Program-made: the position numbers and the translations under genes
NCBI RefSeq assembly: GCF_014526325.1
Contig: NZ_JACNMJ010000002.1
Coordinates: 496,001-560,000 of the forward strand
Direction of reading: 5' to 3'
Origin: Psychroserpens algicola
Lineage (GTDB): Bacteria > Bacteroidota > Bacteroidia > Flavobacteriales > Flavobacteriaceae
Length of the DNA stretch: 64,000 bases
Shown here: positions 35,818 through 44,580 of the stretch, in pieces
Layout: the number at the start of each line of letters is the position of its first letter
How positions within the stretch are numbered: the first letter of the stretch is position 1
The notes under the pieces: model-generated
The model's database searches: none
Told to the model about the DNA's origin: nothing
The model's input: the letters and a program-made list of their open reading frames with translations, nothing else

Positions 35818-36715
35818 TACGCTCATTTCTATTGTTGGTCCTACGGCTATAGGAAAAACTGCCCTCAGCATAAAACTGGCTCAACATTTCAATACTGAAA
35901 TTATATCGGCAGACTCAAGACAATTTTACAAAGAAATGCAGATTGGTACTGCTGCTCCTACTCCTACCGAATTGGCTGCGGCTCCTCATCATTTTATTAA
36001 ACACATTTCAGTAGAAAATTATTATAATGTAGGTGCTTTTGAAACAGATGCCATAACAACACTTAATACACTTTTCAAAACGCATCCTGTGGTGATTATG
36101 GTAGGCGGTTCAGGTTTATATGTCAATGCTGTTACTAAAGGACTTGATGACCTTCCACCGATTGATATTACAGTTAGAAATGAACTCAATACTACATTTC
36201 AAAATGACGGTCTTGAAGTTTTACAATTTCAGCTAAAAAAATTAGATCCAAAAGCTTTTGAAACAATTGCTATTGATAATCCGCAACGTGTCATCAGAGC
36301 TTTAGAAGTTTGTATTTCTAGCGGAAAACCTTATTCTTCATTTTTAAAAGGAAAGGATAAAACTAGAACATTCAAAACCATTACAGTAGGATTATCTGCT
36401 GAAAGATCGATTATATATGATCGCATCAACACACGTGTAGACCTTATGATAGCTGAAGGCTTATTGGATGAAGTAAAATCATTAGAACAAAAAAAGCACC
36501 TAAACGCCTTGAATACGGTTGGTTATAAAGAATTATTTAAGTTTCTAGAAGGTGAATGGAGTTTAGAGTTTGCTATTTCCGAAATCAAAAAAAACTCCCG
36601 ACGTTTTGCCAAGCGGCAACTTACCTGGTTTAAAAAAAATGAGGATACCATCTGGTTCGACTATCAAACCGATGTTAAACATATCATCTCTGAAATTGAG
36701 AAAATCAGGTCTTAA
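35810..36715 (+). CDS. miaA: tRNA dimethylallyltransferase
   Basis: The 301-residue enzyme isopentenylates A37 of tRNAs that read UNN codons. It has the P-loop ISIVGPTAIGKTALS, the SADSRQFYKEMQIGTAAP motif, HHFI, MVGGSGLYVNAVTKGLDDLPP, NPQRVIRALEV, NTVGYKEL and RRFAKRQLTWFKK. The start at 35810 (MTNTLISIVG) is chosen over the in-frame ATG at 35765. The 8-bp overlap with the channel gene suggests translational coupling. Confidence 0.96.
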   Translation: MTNTLISIVGPTAIGKTALSIKLAQHFNTEIISADSRQFYKEMQIGTAAPTPTELAAAPHHFIKHISVENYYNVGAFETDAITTLNTLFKTHPVVIMVGGSGLYVNAVTKGLDDLPPIDITVRNELNTTFQNDGLEVLQFQLKKLDPKAFETIAIDNPQRVIRALEVCISSGKPYSSFLKGKDKTRTFKTITVGLSAERSIIYDRINTRVDLMIAEGLLDEVKSLEQKKHLNALNTVGYKELFKFLEGEWSLEFAISEIKKNSRRFAKRQLTWFKKNEDTIWFDYQTDVKHIISEIEKIRS

Positions 36716-36724
36716 TTTTAATGA

Positions 36725-36754
36725 TTGAATAAATCATTTTGTAATTTACATTTC
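36725..36754 (+). promoter_or_regulatory. promoter-like element for NTF2-like lipoprotein gene
   Basis: TTG at 36725-36727, a 19-base spacer and TACATTTC at 36747-36754 fit TTG / TAnnTTTG with one mismatch. The +1 would be near 36762, before the ATG at 36770. Confidence 0.45.
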
Positions 36755-36769
36755 AGAAAATTAAACGAT

Positions 36770-37258
36770 ATGAAATTAATTACCAAAACCTTGCTACTCC
36801 TTTCCGTTTTTATTTGCTTGTCGTGTAAAAAGGATAACAAACACAAAACATCAAAAGACAACAGTGACTACAAGACAGAATTTGTAGCAGTATTGCAAAA
36901 ACATTTAGACGCCGTATCTCAAAAGGATTTAAGCACTTTGGAAACCACACTTTCGCCTTCAGGAAAAATGCAGTTAATTTTACCTCAAACCGAAGTCACA
37001 AATACGGTCAAAGAATTTGTAGAGTATCACAGAGAATGGTTTAAGGATACGACCTGGTCATTTAAAACTAAAATTATAGATACGACCATACAACCTGCTA
37101 TGGGAATTGCTATAGTTGAAATTGTTTACAGCGAGCCAGAACGAGACGGGAAACCTTATTTTAATAGAATGACTGTAAGTTATGCTTTAGAAAAACAAAA
37201 CGGATTTTGGTATGTGATTAAGGATCATGCGAGTTCTATTGAGAAATCTACCGATTAA
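36770..37258 (+). CDS. NTF2/SnoaL-like lipoprotein
   Basis: The start at 36770 gives a lipoprotein signal (MKLITKTLLLLSVFICLSC, Cys19); an in-frame TTG at 36725 coincides with the -33 element. The ~162-residue product has the NTF2-like pattern: a first helix (KTEFVAVLQKHLDAVSQKDLSTLETTLS), then strands including WSFKTKIIDTTIQPAMGIAIVEIVYSE and a final FWYVIKDHASS. It resembles DUF4440/SnoaL proteins. Function unknown; periplasmic or outer-membrane location is inferred from the signal. Confidence 0.72.
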   Translation: MKLITKTLLLLSVFICLSCKKDNKHKTSKDNSDYKTEFVAVLQKHLDAVSQKDLSTLETTLSPSGKMQLILPQTEVTNTVKEFVEYHREWFKDTTWSFKTKIIDTTIQPAMGIAIVEIVYSEPERDGKPYFNRMTVSYALEKQNGFWYVIKDHASSIEKSTD

Positions 37259-37266
37259 GTGCTTGA

Positions 37267-37287
37267 AATTTCAGAATTCGTGAAATT
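37267..37287 (+). terminator. weak terminator-like hairpin
   Basis: AATTTCA and TGAAATT pair around GAATTCG, followed by AAAGTTTTTATTT. The stem is AT-rich and weak. Confidence 0.35.
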
Positions 37288-37342
37288 AAAGTTTTTATTT
37301 AAAAATAAAATATAAAAACCCTTATTTTCAATTAATTAACAC

Positions 37343-37350
37343 TACATTCG
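37343..37350 (+). promoter_or_regulatory. possible -7 element for cold-shock gene
   Basis: TACATTCG is one base off TAnnTTTG, 25 bases before the ATG at 37376. The leader would be about 20 bases, much shorter than the long 5' leader of E. coli cspA. Confidence 0.35.
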
Positions 37351-37375
37351 CACCTTAAATAATTTAATATATATT

Positions 37376-37567
37376 ATGAGTAAAGGTACAGTAAAATTCT
37401 TCAACGATTCAAAAGGATTCGGATTTATAACTGAAGAAGGAAACAACAAAGAACACTTTGTACACATTTCAGGTTTAATTGATGAAGTGAGAGAAGGCGA
37501 TGAAGTTGAATTCGATTTGACAGAAGGAAAAAAAGGATTGAACGCAGTAAACGTAAAAGTTATCTAA
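37376..37567 (+). CDS. cspA: cold-shock protein (CspA family)
   Basis: The 63-residue OB-fold protein has RNP1 KGFGFI (13-18), RNP2-like HFVHIS (27-32) and the normal GTVKFFN opening. It binds single-stranded nucleic acids as an RNA chaperone. It is monocistronic with a strong terminator 20 bases downstream. Confidence 0.95.
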   Translation: MSKGTVKFFNDSKGFGFITEEGNNKEHFVHISGLIDEVREGDEVEFDLTEGKKGLNAVNVKVI

Positions 37568-37587
37568 TATTTCGATATTTTTTTAAT

Positions 37588-37618
37588 AAAAAAGCCAATC
37601 ATTACGATTGGCTTTTTT
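37588..37618. terminator. bidirectional intrinsic terminator
   Basis: AAAAAAGCCAATC pairs with GATTGGCTTTTTT around ATTAC. It separates the cold-shock gene from the convergent response-regulator operon. Confidence 0.9.
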
Positions 37619-37637
37619 TATATCTATAAATTATAGT

Positions 37638-38348
37638 TTAAACTTCTTGATTAACAACTAATCTAAACCCTTCTCCGTGAATGTTGAGAATTTCAACATT
37701 TGGATCTAACTTTAAGTATTTACGAAGTTTTGCGATGTATACATCCATACTTCTAGAGGTAAAATAGTTATCATCTCTCCATATTTTAGTTAATGCCAGT
37801 TCACGAGGCATTAAATCATTTTCATGAAGTGCTAACATTCTTAACAATTCGTTTTCTTTTGGAGATAGTTTAATTGGGTCTTTACCATTAAATTTAAGGA
37901 AACGCAGTTTAGAGTTTAAATCAAACTTACCAATTTTAAATTCAAATTGTTTGCTATCTGCAATCGTGTCTGTAGCCTTACGTTGCATTATAGCCTTTAT
38001 TTTCATTAATAGTACTTCACTATCAAATGGTTTGTTTAAATAATCATCTGCTCCAACTTTATAGCCTTTAAGCACATCTTCTTTCATTGCTTTAGCAGTT
38101 AAGAAAATAATTGGTACATCTGTATTTTTTTCTCTAATTTCTTTAGCTAGTGTAAAACCATCTTTATAAGGCATCATGACATCTAATATACAAAGGTCAT
38201 AATCATCCTTTTTAAACTTTTCGAAACCTTCCATTCCGTTTTTTGCATGAACAACGTCATAATCGTTCATGTTTAAATAGTCCTTTAAAACGGTTCCGAA
38301 GTTTGGATCGTCTTCAACTAAAAGAATTTTTTTATTTTGCTCTTCCAT
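37638..38348 (-). CDS. OmpR-family response regulator
   Basis: The 236-residue protein has a receiver domain (1-125) with acid pocket Asp13-Asp14, phospho-acceptor Asp56 (LCILDVMMP), Thr84 and Lys106 (KPF), and a winged-helix DNA-binding domain (about 135-232) with PIKLSPKENELLRML and RSMDVYIAKLRKYL. It is the cognate regulator of the histidine kinase 3 bases upstream. The pair looks like the RprX/RprY group of Bacteroidota, but that assignment is only by resemblance. Confidence 0.95.
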   Translation of the reverse strand: MEEQNKKILLVEDDPNFGTVLKDYLNMNDYDVVHAKNGMEGFEKFKKDDYDLCILDVMMPYKDGFTLAKEIREKNTDVPIIFLTAKAMKEDVLKGYKVGADDYLNKPFDSEVLLMKIKAIMQRKATDTIADSKQFEFKIGKFDLNSKLRFLKFNGKDPIKLSPKENELLRMLALHENDLMPRELALTKIWRDDNYFTSRSMDVYIAKLRKYLKLDPNVEILNIHGEGFRLVVNQEV

Positions 38349-38351
38349 AAT

Positions 38352-39926
38352 TTATGATATTAATGGTAACTTAATTATAAATGTGCTACCTTTTCCTTTT
38401 TCACTTTCTACTGATATATGACCTTGATGGTCATCTACGATTCGTTTAACATAAGCCAAACCTAAACCGTGACCTTTAACATTGTGTACATTTCCGGTGT
38501 GTTCTCTATAAAATTTTTCAAACACACGCTTTTGAACTTGCTTAGACATTCCATTTCCTTGATCTGAAACCTTAAGCAGAATATTAGTTCCTATATTTTC
38601 AGTATAAACATCAATTTTAGGCGCATTGTCACTGTATTTAATAGCGTTATCTAAAATATTAACAATCACATTAGTAAAATGTGTTTCGTTAGCCAATACT
38701 GAAGATTTATCTGCGTTTAAATGTGTTTTAACATAACCTTTTCTATCCTCTACTATTAATTCAACATGTGTTATCGCATCTTCGACTAAGTCGTGAAGCT
38801 TAACCCTTTCCTTACTAATATTTAGTTCATTTTTTTCTAATTTGGAAATTCGCAACACATTTTCAACTTGAGCATGCATACGTTTATTCTCGTCCTTAAT
38901 CATTCTAAGGTAACGCATCACCTTTTCATTATCATTGATAATTTTAGGGTTCTTTATAGAATCTAAAGCCAAATTAATTGTTGCAATAGGCGTTTTAAAC
39001 TCATGTGTCATATTATTGATAAAATCGGTCTTTATCTGAGATATCTGACGTTGTCTTATCAATTGATAAATTGCACTTGAATACGCTAATATGATAATAG
39101 ATGTAAATATGATTGACAATACAATCATCCCCAAAATAGAAGATAATAAATATTTGCGTCGCTCTGGAAAATCAACATATAATGAGTAATCACTTTTATT
39201 TTCGGTATCCATAAAAACAGGAATCCCAATAGTAGACTCAGGATTTAATTCAAAATTTTCAGATCTGATTTTAGTTGATAAATCCTTATCATAAATTGCA
39301 TATTCAAAAGCAGTATTAATACCACTAATGGCAAACTGAGACTCTAGTAATTCTGATACTTCTTCGTTAGAGATTCGCTTATAAACAGGATAGTTTTTGT
39401 AAACTTTATGGTATCCCATTTTATAATGAAGTCTGCTTATATCATCTAAAGTACTGTAATCGGTGAATTTTCGGATAGGATTTAAATTGATCTTACCATC
39501 TATAGCGCTACGCTCATAAACTTTAGTTTCACTCTTATTTGTAAATCGGCTAATGCTTATACTATCTGTACCAATGTCAAAGAACAATGCTGGAACTTTA
39601 AAGCTTTCTTCAGAAATGGCGTTTCTAAATCTTATCGTTTGATTTGTTTCTTCATCAAAAGAATCATAAATCAAAAGTTGTCTAATTTCTGTGGTATCAG
39701 GAGTTCGTCCATTTTTCACAACTTCTTTATAAAGTCTGTCATAACTCAAAAGTTCTTTATCTTCAATACCTCTTGAAACTGATATGAGAGAACGTTTTAC
39801 ATCTGATGTAAACTGCTTCCCTTCATTTTTTAAGGTATTATTAATAAAAAATGCCTGAACGAAGATGATACCTATGAGTGATAAACTCATTAAAACCACC
39901 AATAAAATGAATAGCTTTTTGCCCAT
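38352..39926 (-). CDS. membrane sensor histidine kinase
   Basis: The 524-residue protein has TM1 at 5-28, a ~230-residue periplasmic sensor with no recognised ligand motif, TM2 at 259-284, and a kinase core. The H-box is MTHEFKTP with His308, the N-box has Asn427 (NILDNAIKYS), G1 is DQGNGMS (455-461) and G2 is GHGLGLAYVK (485-494). It should phosphorylate the regulator encoded 3 bases downstream. The coaE gene ends 63 bases before its start, so co-transcription is likely. Confidence 0.95.
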   Translation of the reverse strand: MGKKLFILLVVLMSLSLIGIIFVQAFFINNTLKNEGKQFTSDVKRSLISVSRGIEDKELLSYDRLYKEVVKNGRTPDTTEIRQLLIYDSFDEETNQTIRFRNAISEESFKVPALFFDIGTDSISISRFTNKSETKVYERSAIDGKINLNPIRKFTDYSTLDDISRLHYKMGYHKVYKNYPVYKRISNEEVSELLESQFAISGINTAFEYAIYDKDLSTKIRSENFELNPESTIGIPVFMDTENKSDYSLYVDFPERRKYLLSSILGMIVLSIIFTSIIILAYSSAIYQLIRQRQISQIKTDFINNMTHEFKTPIATINLALDSIKNPKIINDNEKVMRYLRMIKDENKRMHAQVENVLRISKLEKNELNISKERVKLHDLVEDAITHVELIVEDRKGYVKTHLNADKSSVLANETHFTNVIVNILDNAIKYSDNAPKIDVYTENIGTNILLKVSDQGNGMSKQVQKRVFEKFYREHTGNVHNVKGHGLGLAYVKRIVDDHQGHISVESEKGKGSTFIIKLPLIS

Positions 39927-39989
39927 CAGTCAAATTTAGTATTTTAACATTTAGAACTATTAGGGTTTAACCTTACATTAACAAATATG

Positions 39990-40589
39990 TTAATTTTTAA
40001 GTTTTTTTATCGCTTTCAGCAAAGCAAGATGAGTTTGTTGCACTTGTTTTTTAGTATCCTCTAAATTGTCATTGACAATTACAAAATGAGACTTTTCGAT
40101 TTTTTCTTCATCGCTCATCTGATTGCTTATAATGGCTTCAATTTTTGATCTATTGGAACTATCGCGATGCATCACTCTTTTGATTCGTTCTTCAACATTA
40201 GCAGTTACTGTGATAATAAAATCGTATTGATTTTCATTTTGATGCTCAAAAATAATAGCAGCTTCTTTAATTACATAAGGCCCTTCCTGCTTTTTTAACC
40301 ATCGCTTAAAATGTGCTGCAACCTTAGGATGAACTATAGCATTCATTTGATCCAGAAGATTTTTATCATTAAAGATTTTAGAAGCAATAAATGGTCTGTT
40401 AAGTTCTCCATCATCATAAGCATCTTCCCCAAAAAGTGCAATGAGTTTTCTTTTGATAACTTTTGATCTCGCCATTAATTGTTTGGCTTCTACATCAGCA
40501 ATATAAATAGGAATATCGTGGACTTTAAAAAATCCAGCCACTGTAGTTTTACCACTACCTATACCTCCTGTAAGTCCAACTACAATCAT
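39990..40589 (-). CDS. coaE: dephospho-CoA kinase
   Basis: The 199-residue enzyme phosphorylates dephospho-CoA at the 3' OH, the last step of CoA synthesis. P-loop GGIGSGKT is at 8-15, with ADVEAKQLM, NRPFIASKIF, HPKVAAHFKRWL and DFIITVTANVEERIKRVMHRD as in the family. It overlaps the upstream ybbR-like gene by 4 bases (ATGA). Confidence 0.96.
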   Translation of the reverse strand: MIVVGLTGGIGSGKTTVAGFFKVHDIPIYIADVEAKQLMARSKVIKRKLIALFGEDAYDDGELNRPFIASKIFNDKNLLDQMNAIVHPKVAAHFKRWLKKQEGPYVIKEAAIIFEHQNENQYDFIITVTANVEERIKRVMHRDSSNRSKIEAIISNQMSDEEKIEKSHFVIVNDNLEDTKKQVQQTHLALLKAIKKLKN

Positions 40590-41554
40590 TTCACTATAAT
40601 ATATTCTACTTTACTTTGCTTCATTTTAGCCGATTTCACTTTCTTAGAATTTACAATAAGCTTGGGTATTAAAAATGATGCTCCTGTTTTTAAAGCGTCA
40701 TTATAATTACATTCAATTTTGAAATCGTCGGGTTTGATATCCTTATAATCCTTTAAACTTAAGTAATAGGCAACTTTAATATGCTTCGGAAAGTAATTTA
40801 GCTCTAAATCTTTAGGCAAATTTATTAGTGTTATTGGTATTTCGAATGTGCCTTCAGTAAATTTTTCGACTGTTGCTTTTACGCTTACACTGTTATCTGA
40901 GAGTTTTAAATGTTTTGATGAACTTGAAAACTCCAAATCGATATTGGCATCAATATCAGTTCTAACCTCATCTAACACTAACGGCTGTGTTTCTATAAGA
41001 TCTATTTTAGAAATCTCATCAACAGCACCTATCACTTTTACTGAATCTGGAGTTACCTCAAAACCTTCTAAGGTATCATATCCTGGTACATAATTAATCT
41101 CAGAATTTAAAACAACAGGTACTTTTTTTACACTTAAAGTACCAAACGGAAGTCTTAGAGTGTCTGGTTTTACAGAAATGATTTTCACCGAATTACCTAA
41201 TTGCTCCTTTAAGGCATAAGCTCCTTTTTCGGCGAGCCAGATATAATTGTTATTAGTAATGGAGGTGTTATTTTCGAAATCCAATTGGTAGGTTTTATCC
41301 TGAAAAAAATAAGCCAACAAATTGAATCCATGAGTTGATACTCTAACATTAACTTTTGGGATACTATCTAAAGTTATTACAGATGTTTCTGGTAAATTTT
41401 TGTAAGCTATGGTAAAAGGAATTGTCTCTACGTAGGTTTCTGACAGTTTCGTCACTACCAGGATTAAAAAAGCTAACAGAAAGAATAGTCCAAAAACATT
41501 AAGTCTTTTATTTTTTACTGATTGTGCAAACTTTGATTTTATACTATTTAGCAT
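40586..41554 (-). CDS. YbbR-like domain protein
   Basis: The 322-residue protein has one N-terminal TM (about 19-38) and then repeated YbbR-type beta domains (IPFTIAYKNLPETSVI, VPVVLNSEINYVPGYDTLEGFEVTPDSVKVIGAVDEISKIDLIETQPL). YbbR proteins in Firmicutes support the diadenylate cyclase CdaA; no such gene is adjacent here. Overlaps with the upstream glycosyltransferase (11 bases) and the downstream coaE (4 bases) point to one operon. Confidence 0.85.
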   Translation of the reverse strand: MLNSIKSKFAQSVKNKRLNVFGLFFLLAFLILVVTKLSETYVETIPFTIAYKNLPETSVITLDSIPKVNVRVSTHGFNLLAYFFQDKTYQLDFENNTSITNNNYIWLAEKGAYALKEQLGNSVKIISVKPDTLRLPFGTLSVKKVPVVLNSEINYVPGYDTLEGFEVTPDSVKVIGAVDEISKIDLIETQPLVLDEVRTDIDANIDLEFSSSSKHLKLSDNSVSVKATVEKFTEGTFEIPITLINLPKDLELNYFPKHIKVAYYLSLKDYKDIKPDDFKIECNYNDALKTGASFLIPKLIVNSKKVKSAKMKQSKVEYIIVK

Positions 41555-42557
41555 GTTTAAAAAATAGTTTTGGAAATCTTTCTTCTGGTTTGTGTCCTAA
41601 TACTGAAATTGCAAATGTGGATTTCAAAAATCCATATCCATATCCAAAGAACTGAATAAAAATAGCCAAAATAGATTGAAATGCGACACTTAAACGTTTT
41701 GAGGCTATAAAAGACAATACAAAAGCAATTAAGATATAAAGTGTATACAGCAATAAAAGCCATTTAAAGTCCATTAGTGCTAAGATTAAAGCCATAATCA
41801 TTCCGAAGGAAAAAAGCGTTGGAAACCAATAGGTCAAACGTTTAGTTTTTGGGTGCCATGTGTTGAGAATAGGTCTAACCAATCCAAATTTATGAACCTG
41901 CTGATAAAATTTTTTCCAGGATACACGACGTTTATGGTATACAAAAGCATCTGCAATGAGAACAGTTTTAAACCCTAAGGTATTTAATCGTATAGACAAA
42001 TCTGGATCTTCTCCTGGATGAATCACACCAAAACCTCCTGAAGCTATAAAAGCAGCTTTTGATAAGCCCATATTAAAACTTCTAGGCTGAAAATTTCTAT
42101 TTGAAGTTTTTCCACCTCTTATACCTCCTGTAGTAATAAAAGAAGTCATAGCGAAATTTATCGCTTTTTGAAGGCTAGTGAATGTCTCATGTGCTGCATC
42201 TGGACCTCCAAAACAATCTACATAGTTTGAAGACAAGTAAGCATTTACTGTTTCTAGATATTGAGCAGGTAATAGACAGTCTGAATCTAAGATTATAAAG
42301 TAATTACCTGAAGCTCTTTCCATCCCATAGTTTCTGGAGTCTCCTGGTCCAGAATTTGGTTTGAAAAAGTAAGAAATATTTAAGCTTTCTGAATATTGTT
42401 CTATTACAGCTTTACAATCTATCGACGACCCATCTTCAACGATGACAACTTCAAAAGGAATATCTCCCTTTAGAGTTTTAAAACTACCCAACAATTCATC
42501 AACCTCATCTGGTCTATTATATACTGGGATTATAAATGAAAAATGCAATGGTTTCAT
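41544..42557 (-). CDS. family 2 glycosyltransferase with C-terminal TM helices
   Basis: The start at 42557 (MKPLHFSFIIPVYNRPDE) is preferred over an ATG at 42587 because a -7 element lies between them. The GT-A fold has VVIVEDGSS and a DxD-like ILDSDCLLP, with GPDAAHETFTS and NMGLSKAAFIASGGFGVIHPGEDPDLSIRL (the ED acceptor motif). Two or three TM helices end the protein (about 240-310). It probably builds an envelope polysaccharide or glycolipid. It is the first gene of the coaE/histidine kinase operon. Confidence 0.9.
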   Translation of the reverse strand: MKPLHFSFIIPVYNRPDEVDELLGSFKTLKGDIPFEVVIVEDGSSIDCKAVIEQYSESLNISYFFKPNSGPGDSRNYGMERASGNYFIILDSDCLLPAQYLETVNAYLSSNYVDCFGGPDAAHETFTSLQKAINFAMTSFITTGGIRGGKTSNRNFQPRSFNMGLSKAAFIASGGFGVIHPGEDPDLSIRLNTLGFKTVLIADAFVYHKRRVSWKKFYQQVHKFGLVRPILNTWHPKTKRLTYWFPTLFSFGMIMALILALMDFKWLLLLYTLYILIAFVLSFIASKRLSVAFQSILAIFIQFFGYGYGFLKSTFAISVLGHKPEERFPKLFFKHAK

Positions 42558-42563
42558 ACCATA

Positions 42564-42571
42564 CAAAGGTA
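42564..42571 (-). promoter_or_regulatory. -7 element abutting glycosyltransferase start
   Basis: The minus strand reads TACCTTTG, then TATGGT, then ATG. This is the same 8-base element and the same 6-base distance to ATG as at smpB, so a leaderless transcript is likely. Confidence 0.55.
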
Positions 42572-42585
42572 AGTAAACAAAACAC

Positions 42586-42612
42586 AAAAGCCACCTTAAA
42601 GGTGGCTTTTGA
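42586..42612 (-). terminator. intrinsic terminator of P-domain gene
   Basis: GCCACC and GGTGGC pair with flanking A/T (AAAAGCCACC...GGTGGCTTTT). On the minus strand it ends the transcript of the 42631-44436 gene. Confidence 0.8.
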
Positions 42613-42630
42613 AAAACTATTTAAATAAGC

Positions 42631-44436
42631 TTATTGCTTAAGAACTCGTATTGTTTCAGTAACATTACCGATAGTAACTTTAACGAAATAAGCACCTTGG
42701 CTAAATCCGTTCATATCGATAGTGCTCTCAATAGCATTAGGAGCAGTTCTAAGAACTTCTTGACCTAACATATTGTAAACAGCTACAGTTTGAATATCTT
42801 TTTGTGCATTTAATGTTAACTCATCCTTAACTGGGTTAGGGAAGTAAGTAAACGCATTTTCATTTTCAAACTCTTCAGTACTTAAAGTTTCTGGCGACCA
42901 GATTTTAACAGTAAACGTTTTACCTGCAGTTGAAGATGTTCCATATTGGAAAATTCGTGTATAATACGTTTGACCTACAGTTAAACCAGTTGCATTAATT
43001 TCTTCAACTATAGGAGCTGTTACTACAGAGTCATCTGCACAACCTTCAACGACTAAAGCTCCACAAGTTCCAGAATATAATACTGCAACACCATCAAATC
43101 CTTCAAGTTCGTAAGTAATATTCACACTAGCTGTCAAAGCAACGAATGAATACCAAACATCGTCATTAGCTGTTCCAGTAAATGCATTACAAACTTCAGC
43201 AGCAAGTCCAGAATCAGTTGCTCCTACAATAGTACCAGCAGTTGGTGTAGCAGACGGTGCATCAACAACAGATGTTTCTTGTGTAACTGACTCAGCGCCA
43301 CCACAATCATCATTAGCTGGAGCTGGACCAGGCTGAGTTGTGAAACCAAAAGGTCCACTCCATACACTTGTTCCATCTACGCCACAATCAGTTTGTATCC
43401 AAAAATCATAAGGTGTATCTAATGTTAATACGTTTCCAGACGTATCATTTCTTGTAGGCTCAGTTGTAGATCCACTTACGACTACAGTTCCACCTTGTCC
43501 GGTACCATCTTCTACAATTTCCCAGTTATATCCAGTAGGAGAACCTACAGGAGCATCCCAAGAAAAATCTATACTAACATCAGTTAAATCATCTATAAAA
43601 ACATTTGAAACTACATCACAAGTTGGTGGTGTAGTGAATGCAACAGGTCCAACCCAGTTACTTACACCGTCTGTATCACAATCCGCTCTTACGTAAACTT
43701 CGTAATCATTACTAGCAGTTAATCCAGATATGTTTGTAGGATTAGATACACCTGTAGATGTTGGTGCACCAGTTGCTGTACCAGCAGCAGTAATATCAAC
43801 TAACTCTATATCCCACATCGTTACAGCTCCAACTTGAGACCAAGCTAAATCTACAGAAGTAGCAGAATCAGGAGTTGCTGTAAGACCAGATGGATCGGCA
43901 CATGTTGGTGCAGGTGCAAAGGTTAGTGCCCAACTATCAAGAGTTCCAACATCTCCACCAGCATCGTCACATACAAGTAATACCCAATCACCATCAGCAG
44001 AAACACCTCCAGAATTAAATCCTGCTAAAGGCTCTAATGGAGAAAAAGTTCCTGTTACTGGAGTTGTATTTGCTGTAGGTAAAGCTGGCGCTCCATCTTC
44101 AAGTACTGTTGCAGCAAAACCATCACCACTACCTCCAATATCATCAATTAAAAGAACAGTCACTGCTCCAGAAGGATCTTGTAAACTGATTACAACATCA
44201 GAATTCCAAGTATGTGTAACATCTATTGTCACACTTTGTAAAACATTTGTAGTGCCTAATGTTCCAACACCTGAAACAGTTAAAGGTAATGCAAGTTCAT
44301 CTGCTGTACCACATGTAGCTGCAGTTGTTCCGTTTCCATTTTGCATATCATAAGGTCCACCTCCATCAGTGAACGTTTGGGCAAAACCAAAACTGCAAAT
44401 TAGAGCAAACAATAAAATAAAAGTAATTTTTTTCAT
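42631..44436 (-). CDS. T9SS-secreted P-domain / FN3 protein
   Basis: The 601-residue protein has a signal peptide (MKKITFILLFALICSFGFAQ) and a proprotein-convertase P-domain (21-176: HTWNSDVVISLQDPSG, GDWVLLVCDDAGGDVGTLDSWALTF). Two fibronectin III-like domains follow (178-269, 272-366), then a pre-peptidase-type beta domain (372-512, NDDCGGAESV, DVWYSF) and a type A T9SS sorting domain (531-601, FPNPVKDELTLN, ending RVLKQ). There is no protease domain although P-domains usually follow one. It probably acts as a surface adhesin or binding protein. Its P-domain is closely similar to that of the gene at 46373-49003. Confidence 0.88.
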   Translation of the reverse strand: MKKITFILLFALICSFGFAQTFTDGGGPYDMQNGNGTTAATCGTADELALPLTVSGVGTLGTTNVLQSVTIDVTHTWNSDVVISLQDPSGAVTVLLIDDIGGSGDGFAATVLEDGAPALPTANTTPVTGTFSPLEPLAGFNSGGVSADGDWVLLVCDDAGGDVGTLDSWALTFAPAPTCADPSGLTATPDSATSVDLAWSQVGAVTMWDIELVDITAAGTATGAPTSTGVSNPTNISGLTASNDYEVYVRADCDTDGVSNWVGPVAFTTPPTCDVVSNVFIDDLTDVSIDFSWDAPVGSPTGYNWEIVEDGTGQGGTVVVSGSTTEPTRNDTSGNVLTLDTPYDFWIQTDCGVDGTSVWSGPFGFTTQPGPAPANDDCGGAESVTQETSVVDAPSATPTAGTIVGATDSGLAAEVCNAFTGTANDDVWYSFVALTASVNITYELEGFDGVAVLYSGTCGALVVEGCADDSVVTAPIVEEINATGLTVGQTYYTRIFQYGTSSTAGKTFTVKIWSPETLSTEEFENENAFTYFPNPVKDELTLNAQKDIQTVAVYNMLGQEVLRTAPNAIESTIDMNGFSQGAYFVKVTIGNVTETIRVLKQ

Positions 44437-44580
44437 ATTTAGTTGAATTTAATTTATTAAGTCTTAAAATTATGATAATTCTTAAACAAAGTGAACTATA
44501 AATTATATAATCGATTAAATGCAAAAAACATCGTTAAAAAGCGCCTACTGTTCTAATACTCAAAGTATTAAACAGGCATC

